A stretch of 13,447 nucleotides of DNA from Verrucomicrobiota bacterium (GTDB taxonomy: Bacteria > Verrucomicrobiota > Verrucomicrobiia > Opitutales > Opitutaceae). Position 1 is the first letter of the stretch, and the number at the start of each line of letters is the position of its first letter. The stretch lies in assembly GCA_003694825.1 (NCBI GenBank), contig RFJS01000395.1:1-13447 (forward strand), in the 5' to 3' direction. Shown in pieces: positions 7,550-13,447 of the stretch. The translations under genes and the position numbers were made by a program. The notes under the pieces were generated by a model that saw only the letters and a program-made list of their open reading frames with translations, made no database searches and was not told the DNA's origin.

Positions 7550-8539
7550 ATGACCCCTTCGAGCCATGCCCCTGTTCTTTATGTTTCGGTTGGCGGCGGC
7601 GATGTCCCGGCCTCGTCCCATGCTGATGTCTCTGGCCGTCGTGGCTGCCGGAGGCGGCCGGGACGATGGGTGTTGCTGGCGATGCTGGCGATGGCCGGTG
7701 TCTGGCAGACGGATGCGGCGGAGCGGATCAGTGCGGGGAAGGGGCGGCCGGGGGATCGGGACCGACCGCGGGTGATTGTTCCCGTGCCGGCCGATCCGGA
7801 GGTGTATGCGCCGCGGGTGGAGAGCGGGCCGGCGTCTGCAGCCACACATCGGGTGGAGGCGGATTGTGCCCCCGGCACGTGGCGCTGGCTCGAACCGGCG
7901 CGTTCGCATCTGGCGGAGATGACGACGGCGACGGCGTTGTTGATCCGTCTCGAGCGCGACGGGGATGTCGCGGAGACGACGCCCGACCAGGCCAGGCGTC
8001 TCGACGGGGCGGCGGAGCGGATCACCGCCGCTTTTCGGATCGAGCCGAGGCGGGCCTTGCCGGCGGAGACGGCCGGAGCCGCGGCGGCGGAGCCGGAGGT
8101 CGCGGTTGTTTTGCAGCAGACGCGGGAGCGCTGGAGGCGGTATCGCGCTGATGCGGAGGCGGCGGCCGCGGCGGCGTTGGCGGAGGCGCTGGATTCGCTC
8201 GGCGGGCGGCCGTTGCGCCTGACGGCGACGGTGGTGCGGGAGGCGGTGGCGGCGGATTGTGCGCCCATCGAGCGGTGTATTCATGGTGTATGGACGCGGG
8301 CGGAGGATCGGGCCCGCGCCTCGCAGCGCACGCCGGTGGCGCCGGTTTTGTTCGGGCCGGCGACGATCCGGGTCGACGATGGTTCGCAGACGCGGGCGGT
8401 GGCCGCGGCGGCGGTGGCCCGGCTCGCGGCCTGGCTCGATGAGCACTATCTCGAGGAGGGGCTCCTCGGGGCGCTGCTCGCGGCCGGCTATGATGCCTGC
8501 GAGGTGGCCGCGGTGGCGGGAGGGGAGCGGGAAGAGTAG
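7550..8539 (+). CDS. Hypothetical protein, probably exported
   Basis: I do not recognise this 329-aa protein. ATG at 7550 is the first start after an in-frame stop; no Shine-Dalgarno sequence lies at normal spacing. A long N-terminal region ends in a basic stretch (about 30-39, rich in Arg) followed by the hydrophobic segment WVLLAMLAMAGVW (40-52) and a possible cleavage site near TDA-AE (54-58), which suggests export. The mature part is Ala/Arg/Glu-rich with helical segments at about 148-163, 186-215 and 284-315. It holds four Cys (106, 237, 243, 317). The motif DCAP occurs twice (105-108 and 236-239), each followed by a Trp-containing segment, hinting at a weak internal duplication. Codon third positions are strongly GC-biased in this frame, which supports a real gene. 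It is transcribed away from imuA and converges on the HEAT lipoprotein gene. Confidence 0.65.
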   Translation: MTPSSHAPVLYVSVGGGDVPASSHADVSGRRGCRRRPGRWVLLAMLAMAGVWQTDAAERISAGKGRPGDRDRPRVIVPVPADPEVYAPRVESGPASAATHRVEADCAPGTWRWLEPARSHLAEMTTATALLIRLERDGDVAETTPDQARRLDGAAERITAAFRIEPRRALPAETAGAAAAEPEVAVVLQQTRERWRRYRADAEAAAAAALAEALDSLGGRPLRLTATVVREAVAADCAPIERCIHGVWTRAEDRARASQRTPVAPVLFGPATIRVDDGSQTRAVAAAAVARLAAWLDEHYLEEGLLGALLAAGYDACEVAAVAGGEREE

Positions 8540-8600
8540 CGGTGGGTGTGTGCTGCGGGAGGCTTCTCCGGGCGGCGGGGGCAAAGCGGCCGGAGGCAGC

Positions 8601-8634
8601 GACGCCCGCGGCCGGAGACGGGCGCGCGGGCGTC
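8601..8634. terminator. Hairpin between convergent genes, possible bidirectional terminator
   Basis: A perfect 10-bp inverted repeat (GACGCCCGCG at 8601-8610, CGCGGGCGTC at 8625-8634) encloses a 14-nt loop. It lies between two convergent stop codons (8539 and 8668). There is no T-tract on either strand, so factor-assisted termination is possible. Confidence 0.5.
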
Positions 8635-8667
8635 GGGTGATGAAGAGGATGGATAGGGAGAGGCCGG

Positions 8668-11001
8668 TTATTCGATGATGAGCTCGGCGAGGAGCCAGTC
8701 GCCGTTTTCGCGCTCGGCGCTGGTTTCGAGCCAGAGGTATCGGCCGTGGGTGCCGGCGGGCAGCTCGGCGATGGTCTGGTTCATCGTGCCGTCGATTTCG
8801 GTGACGGGCTCGGCGGGTTTCTGGGGCGTCTCGCTGATGTAGATTTTGAGGCGCTGCGGGTAGTTCCATGGCGCGCGGCCCTGATCGAGGATGATGCGGG
8901 CGATAGGCCGGGAGACATGCAGGTCGGCGGAGATCCACTCGCCGGCGAGGCGGGAGGCGCGCCAGAGGGTGCCCCGGTCGCCGTCGGCGATGGCGGGGAG
9001 TTGTTCGGGGGCGGTGGACGCCGCAAGCGCTGGCGGCCAGGCGAGGTTGGCACGGATCGCCTCGATGGCGAGGCGGGCCTGCTCTTCGGTTTCGGGGTTG
9101 CCGAGGTAGCCTTCGGCGAGGGCGATGGCGGCTTCGTCGGCGCAGCGGCGCAGTTGGATGAGGAGCCGGTTCTTGATGGCGGTGGCGGCGTCGAGCTCGA
9201 GCAGGCGGGAGACAAGGCCGCACTGGAAGGCGCGTGCTTTGGCCCGGCCCTGCTCGATCATGCGCAGGGCGCTTTCGAGAGCGCGGGTGGCGACGGCGTC
9301 GTCGGCGGCCTGCTCGGCGATTTTGACGAGGGGCTCGAGGGCGGCGGCATCGGGCCAGCGGGCGAGTTCGCCGACGGCGGCAAGGGCGACGTTGACGTTG
9401 TCGCCGAGCGCGAGCGAGGTGGCGGTGGCGATGGCAGGTGCGCCGGCGACGCGGGAGAGCACGGGCATGAGGGCGAGCTGGGTTTCGGCGTCGCCCTCGG
9501 TGATGGCGGCGAGGATCGGGGCGGCCCGGGTATCGACGTCGTCATCACGCAGGGTGGCGGCGATGAGGGCGCGGACGGCGCGGGTGCGCTCGGCGCGCTC
9601 GGTGGCGGAGAGCGCCCAGGCGATGAGGCTCTCGCGCTGGGCCGGGCCGGCAATGACCCGGAGCGCGTCGAGAGCGGCGAGGCGGAGTTTCAGCTCGGGT
9701 TCGCCGGTGAGGCCGAGGAGGAAGGGGATGGCTTCGGTGAGGTTGCGCCGGGCGATCTGATCGATGAAACGGATGCGGGTGTCGAGGTCGCCTTCGGCGG
9801 CCTGCTGGCGGACCCACTCGTCGATGCCGTCGCCGTTGAGACGGGCGAGCGTGTCGGCGGCCGCGTCGGCGACCGGGCCGGAACCGGTGGCGAGAGCGGC
9901 GATCTTGCGGGCGACGGCGATGTCGGCAGGAAGGATGGCGAGGGCCTGGAGGATGGCGAGGCTCAGGGGCTCGTCGGCTGTATCGAGTTTTTCGATCAGG
10001 CCGGGCACGGCGGAGCCATCGCCGCGGTGGCCGAGGGCGTTGACGACGAGCAACTGAATTTCCGGTGTGTATTTGTCGAGGCGGGCGACGAGTTCGGCGC
10101 TGGTTTCGGGGTTGGGGAGGTCGCGGATGGCTTCGAGCGCGACTTCGTGGAAGACGGGTTCGTCGGAAAGGAGCGCTTCGTGGATCTGGCCGACGGCGGA
10201 TTCGGGACGCGCATCGAGGATGCCGCGCAGGGCCATGGCGCGCTTTTCGAGGGCGATGGCGGGATCACGAAGGATGCGCTCGTAGGCGTCGCCAGCGATC
10301 TCGGGTGCGGCGCGGGAGGCGGCGGCGAGACGGGCGTCGAGGACGGCGCCGGTGTGAGCGTCGGGGGCGTGTTCGAGTGCGGCGAGCGCATCGGCTCCAT
10401 CGATCTGGCCGAGGACATGGATGGCCATGGAAGCGGTGGTCGGGTCGGGATCGTCGAGGAGGGCGGCGATTTGCGGAACGGCCTGGCTGATGAGGCGGGC
10501 TCCGATGGCCTGCATGACGGCGACGCGGGCGCGGCCCGAGGTTTTGTCGAGGGCGTCGAGGAAGAGCTGGTCGATGGCCTCGCCCGGAACAGGTTCGAGA
10601 GCGAGGCGGGCGATTTCGACGGTTTCTTCGTCGCGGAGCAGGCGGGCGAGGCGCTTGACGGCTGCGCTGTCGGCGGAGGCGCCATGGGCGCCGAGGATGT
10701 GGCCGAGGCGCTGGGCGATGGCCTGACGGCCGGCGGGGGTGGTCTGCGGGTCCTCGAGGAGCTGGACGAAGTCTTCCTCGAGGTCGGCGAGGCGGGCTGG
10801 ATTGGTGCCGGCGTCGGCGACGGCCTGATCGAGGATGTTGAATACGGCGGGGTCGTCGGCGTAGGTGGCGCGGGCGGCCTCGAGCAGAGCGGCGGGCGGG
10901 GTGTCCGTTTCGCCGGTTTCGAGGTTGGAGCACGCGCTCAAAAGGCTGAGAGAGGCGCCGAGCAGGAGGGCGGCGGCGCGGGTGCGGATGAGGTGTTTCA
11001 T
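8668..11001 (-). CDS. HEAT-repeat outer-membrane lipoprotein with C-terminal discoidin-like domain
   Basis: The protein is 777 aa from the ATG at 11001. This start gives a textbook lipoprotein signal peptide: basic MKHLIRTR, a hydrophobic core, and lipobox LLSAC with lipidated Cys24. Ser25 at +2 favours outer-membrane sorting. An in-frame ATG at 11025 would only lengthen the signal peptide. From about 85 to 650 the protein is a long alpha-helical solenoid of HEAT-like repeats, for example RARVAVMQAIGARL (157-170), PQIAALLDDPDPTTASMAIH (176-195) and later units such as EVALEAIRDLPNPE. The last 119 residues (about 659-777) change character to beta-rich sequence (TLWRASRLAGEWISADLHVS, ARIILDQG, YPQRLKIYIS), resembling an F5/8 type C (discoidin) ligand-binding fold. 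No catalytic motif is visible. A scaffold or glycan-binding role is inferred. It lies 49 nt downstream of the oxidoreductase gene, a probable operon. Confidence 0.82.
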   Translation of the reverse strand: MKHLIRTRAAALLLGASLSLLSACSNLETGETDTPPAALLEAARATYADDPAVFNILDQAVADAGTNPARLADLEEDFVQLLEDPQTTPAGRQAIAQRLGHILGAHGASADSAAVKRLARLLRDEETVEIARLALEPVPGEAIDQLFLDALDKTSGRARVAVMQAIGARLISQAVPQIAALLDDPDPTTASMAIHVLGQIDGADALAALEHAPDAHTGAVLDARLAAASRAAPEIAGDAYERILRDPAIALEKRAMALRGILDARPESAVGQIHEALLSDEPVFHEVALEAIRDLPNPETSAELVARLDKYTPEIQLLVVNALGHRGDGSAVPGLIEKLDTADEPLSLAILQALAILPADIAVARKIAALATGSGPVADAAADTLARLNGDGIDEWVRQQAAEGDLDTRIRFIDQIARRNLTEAIPFLLGLTGEPELKLRLAALDALRVIAGPAQRESLIAWALSATERAERTRAVRALIAATLRDDDVDTRAAPILAAITEGDAETQLALMPVLSRVAGAPAIATATSLALGDNVNVALAAVGELARWPDAAALEPLVKIAEQAADDAVATRALESALRMIEQGRAKARAFQCGLVSRLLELDAATAIKNRLLIQLRRCADEAAIALAEGYLGNPETEEQARLAIEAIRANLAWPPALAASTAPEQLPAIADGDRGTLWRASRLAGEWISADLHVSRPIARIILDQGRAPWNYPQRLKIYISETPQKPAEPVTEIDGTMNQTIAELPAGTHGRYLWLETSAERENGDWLLAELIIE

Positions 11002-11050
11002 CGTCGTGAGTGAAAGTGCGGACATCTTGTCTGGATGGGCTGGGGGCGCG

Positions 11051-12370
11051 TCACAGGAGGGTGTAGGGGGCGCGGCGGGGCCGGTCGAGGAGGCGGGCCG
11101 CGACGGGGTCGCCGACGACCGTTTCGTTGACGGGGTCCCAGCGAATGGGACGCTGCAGCTGGCGGGCGATGCCGTTGAGGTGGCAGACCGTGGCGGAGCG
11201 GTGGCCGATTTCGACGTCGGCGATGGGCCGCTGGCGGGTCTTGACGCAATGGAAGAAGTTGGAGTGGTGGTTGTCGCTTTCGTAGAGGTGGATGTCGGAG
11301 GCCCGGAGCGGGCGGGTGGCGAGTTCGCCCGGACGGCAGGTGAGGACACCGCCGCGGCTCACGCCGACGAAACCTTCGGAGCCGGTGAATTCGATCATGT
11401 GCTCGAGACCTTCATCGACACGCTCGACGACGACGCCGTTGGCGTAGCGATGTGAAGAATACGGTACGCCCTCGTAGCCCTGCGGAATGAATTCGACCGG
11501 GCCGGAGTCGTCCATGCCGAGCGCCCACTGGATGATGTCGAAATGGTGGGCGCCCCAGTCGCCGAACTTGCGGCCGCCGTATTCGGTGTAGACGCGCCAG
11601 CCGCCGCCATAGTCGCCGCGGATGCGGGCCTCGTTGTAGGGGCGCCATGGGGTGGGGCCGAGCCAGCGGTCGTAGTCGAGGTCCTCGGGGATCGGTTGTT
11701 CCTCGAGGGCGGTGGGTTTGGGGAAGTGGCCGAGCCGGGTGCGGATGTGCTTGATCTCGCCGATCCAGCCGTTGCGCACGATCGTGGCGGCGCGGCTGAA
11801 GGCGCGTTCGGAACGTTGCTGGCTCCCGGTCTGCAGGATGCGGCCGGTGGAGCGGGCCACCTGGACGAGGGTGCGGCCCTCACGCACGGTGAGGGTGAGG
11901 GGTTTTTCGCAGTAGACATCCTTGCCCGCGCGCAGGGCGGCGATGGCGACGGCGGCATGCCAGTGGTCCGGGGTGGTGACGAAGACGACGTCGAGGTCTT
12001 CGCGGGCGACGAGTTCTTCGTGGATGGGATGGATGTCGACGCCGTCGTAGCTCCCCTTGCCGAAGGTCTCGGCATAGACACGGTCGATGTGCCGCTTGCG
12101 TTTCTCGGCCTTGCGGCGCCAGACGTCGCAGATGGCGCGGATCTGGCAGTCGTCGCGTTTGAGCAGCGCGCCGATGTGGCTGCCGGCGATGAGGCCGGTG
12201 CCGACGATACCGATGTTGAGGCGGTTGCTCGGAGCGGTGGCGCCGAAGAGCCGGGCAGGGGCGCACATCGGCGCGGCTCCCGCGGCGAGAATGCCGGCCA
12301 GACCGCGCTTGATGGCGGTGCGGCGAGTGATTCTGGGGATTCGGGTATCGTGCGGATCTACAGAAGACAT
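11051..12370 (-). CDS. Tat-exported Gfo/Idh/MocA family oxidoreductase
   Basis: This is an NAD(P)-dependent oxidoreductase of the Gfo/Idh/MocA family, whose members act mostly on sugars and sugar derivatives. ATG at 12370 gives 439 aa and puts the twin-arginine signal near the N-terminus (TRRTAIK, 15-21, then GLAGILAAGAA), implying export of the folded, cofactor-loaded enzyme. An in-frame ATG at 12517 adds 49 unlikely residues. The Rossmann fold starts at NRLNIGIVGTGLIAGSH (50-66) with the GTGLIAG nucleotide-binding loop. The family CEKPLT motif is at 154-159. GDWGAHHFDIIQWALGMD (270-287) carries the His-rich substrate/catalytic region. The substrate cannot be read from sequence. The gene heads a likely operon with the HEAT lipoprotein and is divergent from the receptor gene. 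No strong Shine-Dalgarno sequence is present. Confidence 0.92.
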   Translation of the reverse strand: MSSVDPHDTRIPRITRRTAIKRGLAGILAAGAAPMCAPARLFGATAPSNRLNIGIVGTGLIAGSHIGALLKRDDCQIRAICDVWRRKAEKRKRHIDRVYAETFGKGSYDGVDIHPIHEELVAREDLDVVFVTTPDHWHAAVAIAALRAGKDVYCEKPLTLTVREGRTLVQVARSTGRILQTGSQQRSERAFSRAATIVRNGWIGEIKHIRTRLGHFPKPTALEEQPIPEDLDYDRWLGPTPWRPYNEARIRGDYGGGWRVYTEYGGRKFGDWGAHHFDIIQWALGMDDSGPVEFIPQGYEGVPYSSHRYANGVVVERVDEGLEHMIEFTGSEGFVGVSRGGVLTCRPGELATRPLRASDIHLYESDNHHSNFFHCVKTRQRPIADVEIGHRSATVCHLNGIARQLQRPIRWDPVNETVVGDPVAARLLDRPRRAPYTLL

Positions 12371-12451
12371 GGCGATCTCGTGGTTGTATTCTGAAAGGGG
12401 GTGACGCTGCCAACGGGGTTCCGGACGGCGGCGAAAGGTGAGCAATAGAAA

Positions 12452-12465
12452 CTCGGTGCGCCGAG
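12452..12465. promoter_or_regulatory. Palindromic candidate operator upstream of the oxidoreductase
   Basis: CTCGGTGCGCCGAG is a 14-bp palindrome with six of seven base pairs matching. It sits 81 bp upstream of the oxidoreductase ATG. On the minus strand weak promoter-like hexamers TTTACG and TCTATT flank it with 17-bp spacing, each matching consensus at four of six positions, so a repressor bound here would lie between -35 and -10. No known regulator is assigned. Confidence 0.35.
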
Positions 12466-12578
12466 CCGTAAAGCGGCATGTCGGCAAGAGATGCGATTTT
12501 TCAACGGCAGGGAACACAACGGTTGTGGCGTGCGGGACGTTTGAGCGTGGTCCGAGTGGATTTGACGCAGCGCGCCCG

Positions 12579-12594
12579 GTGCACGAGGGTGCAC
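12579..12594. promoter_or_regulatory. GTGCAC-N4-GTGCAC candidate operator upstream of the receptor
   Basis: Two copies of the self-complementary hexamer GTGCAC are separated by GAGG, giving a 16-bp inverted repeat 38 bp upstream of the receptor start. It shares the core CGGTGCRC with the palindrome at 12452-12465. A TTGACG hexamer at 12562-12567 could be a -35 element, but no -10 element is convincing. Confidence 0.35.
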
Positions 12595-12632
12595 TTTCGC
12601 GAATGCCTCATAAAGAGAACAGCAAGGTTTCC

Positions 12633-13447
12633 ATGGTAATTAATAAACATCAGGTCTTTGTCATTGGCTTCCTGTCCATGGTGTGGGCATGGCTGCCGGC
12701 CGGAGCGCAGACGGCGGCGGATGATGGGCCGGCGGATGCGGCGGAGGAAAGCGTGGAGGCGCGCGATGCCATCATCTCGAGGCAGGATGCAGTGGATCTG
12801 GTCGAAGACGCCAATCTCGACGATGCGATACAGCGCCGGCCGGATTTGAGTTTCCGCAATGTGACGGTGAATCAGGAAAAAAGCTCGTTGAGTCTTTCAG
12901 AGATTCCCGCCCAGGCGGTCGAAGCGGCGGAGGTGCTCAAGGCAGTGACGCCCGATCTCGATGCCGATACGCGCGGCGGTGCGTTGCGGGTGAAGATCAA
13001 GCCGGCTTATGAGATCGATGAGCCAGTGCTCAAGGGGAAGTTTCATGGACGATACAAGTCCATCTATGATTCGTGGGGCGGGATGGCGAACCTGACGTGG
13101 GCGGGACCCGTGGGTGGAGCTTCGGGGCTGCGGGTGACCGGCGAGGTCGAGGCGATCGAGCGTGGCAGCGATGAGCTTCAGTATGACTGGAGCGACGCGC
13201 CCGCCGAGTCGACGCAGGCCTATTTTCTGGAGGGGGCCGACATGCTCAACGGCCTTCGCGATCTGAACACGTGGCGGTTCAATGCGAGTTTCGATCATCG
13301 TTTTTCGACCGGGGCGATGATTTATATAAGGGGCAACTGGAGCCGGGAGGATGTCGATGGGAGAGGCTATGCGGTGCAGTATCAATTTGGTGACGAAATG
13401 GATTTCGAATGGCTGACGCCCGATGCCGGCGCGGTGGCGTCCGGCGA
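12633..13447 (+). CDS. TonB-dependent receptor-like outer-membrane protein (3' end missing)
   Basis: The frame from ATG 12633 runs open to the window edge (271 complete codons). AAGG at 12624-12627, 5 nt before the ATG, is a plausible ribosome binding site. The first 26 residues form a signal peptide with a likely cut after AGA (22-24) or nearby. A plug-like region follows: DAVDLVEDANLDDAIQRRPD (52-71), then EVLKAVTPDLDADTRGGALR (100-119), matching the 'EV-K-TPDxDAD-GG' signature of TonB-dependent receptors. After KIKPAYE the sequence alternates polar and hydrophobic residues with many aromatic and Gly residues, typical of outer-membrane beta strands (140-271). The segment between the two plug motifs is only about 30 residues, and the usual RG and DG motifs there are absent, so the plug looks shortened. 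No clear TonB box is seen. Transport substrate unknown. It is divergent from the oxidoreductase/lipoprotein operon. Confidence 0.75.
   Translation, partial: MVINKHQVFVIGFLSMVWAWLPAGAQTAADDGPADAAEESVEARDAIISRQDAVDLVEDANLDDAIQRRPDLSFRNVTVNQEKSSLSLSEIPAQAVEAAEVLKAVTPDLDADTRGGALRVKIKPAYEIDEPVLKGKFHGRYKSIYDSWGGMANLTWAGPVGGASGLRVTGEVEAIERGSDELQYDWSDAPAESTQAYFLEGADMLNGLRDLNTWRFNASFDHRFSTGAMIYIRGNWSREDVDGRGYAVQYQFGDEMDFEWLTPDAGAVASG

Noticed and set aside
7354..7626. Short open frames through the heptamer arrays
   Set aside because: Their translations follow the repeats (Arg/Asp/Glu or Ser/Cys/Leu runs) and run across the tandem arrays, so coding is unlikely.
7508..9223. 571-codon minus-strand open frame spanning the 7550 gene and the end of the HEAT gene
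   Set aside because: It is Arg/Pro-rich, overlaps two better-supported genes and has no motif.
8746..11013. 755-codon plus-strand open frame opposite the HEAT lipoprotein
   Set aside because: Composition is dominated by Gly, Glu and Asp with no recognisable domain; the minus-strand frame has a signal peptide, repeats and a C-terminal domain.
12371..12517. In-frame 49-codon upstream extension of the oxidoreductase
   Set aside because: It would bury the twin-arginine signal away from the N-terminus and occupies the divergent promoter region.
12897..13385. 162-codon minus-strand open frame opposite the receptor gene
   Set aside because: The plus-strand frame carries a signal peptide, a ribosome binding site and the TonB-receptor signature; the antisense frame shows no family motif.

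Overview
The window is a high-GC, gene-dense chromosomal segment from a Gram-negative bacterium. It carries a lipoprotein signal, a Tat-exported dehydrogenase and a TonB-dependent outer-membrane receptor. The gene content fits Verrucomicrobiota, perhaps an Opitutia-like lineage: a K+-dependent membrane pyrophosphatase, a three-gene ImuA-ImuB-DnaE2 mutagenesis cassette, a Tat-type Gfo/Idh/MocA protein, and a receptor with the 'EVLKAVTPDLDAD' plug signature. This assignment rests on recalled family patterns; no search was run. Most starts have no clear Shine-Dalgarno sequence.

Layout. (1) Positions 1-1446 (+) are the C-terminal two-thirds or so of a membrane-bound, ion-pumping pyrophosphatase with two expanded loops. 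(2) Two hairpins at 1490-1562 lie between convergent genes. (3) Positions 1564-7185 (-) hold the operon imuA-imuB-dnaE2, an SOS-type translesion synthesis cassette. A GAAC-N4-GTTC LexA-like box sits just upstream of imuA. (4) The gene-free stretch 7189-7549 holds that operator, a short GC hairpin and two inverted arrays of a degenerate 7-bp repeat. (5) Positions 7550-8539 (+) encode an unrecognised, probably exported protein. (6) A hairpin lies at 8601-8634 between convergent genes. (7) Positions 8668-12370 (-) form a probable two-gene operon: a Tat-exported Gfo/Idh/MocA oxidoreductase followed by a HEAT-repeat lipoprotein with a C-terminal discoidin-like domain. (8) Divergent from it, after a 262-bp region with two palindromic sites, is the 5' part of a TonB-dependent receptor-like gene (12633 to the window end). 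It has an unusually short plug.

How the genes may work together. ImuA, ImuB and DnaE2 act as one inducible mutasome: ImuB lacks polymerase residues but has a clamp-binding motif, and DnaE2 is the polymerase. The dehydrogenase, the HEAT/discoidin lipoprotein and the divergent receptor could form a cell-envelope module for taking up and processing a carbohydrate-like compound. That link is inferred only from gene order and predicted location. The pyrophosphatase and the 7550-8539 gene show no clear functional tie to their neighbours.
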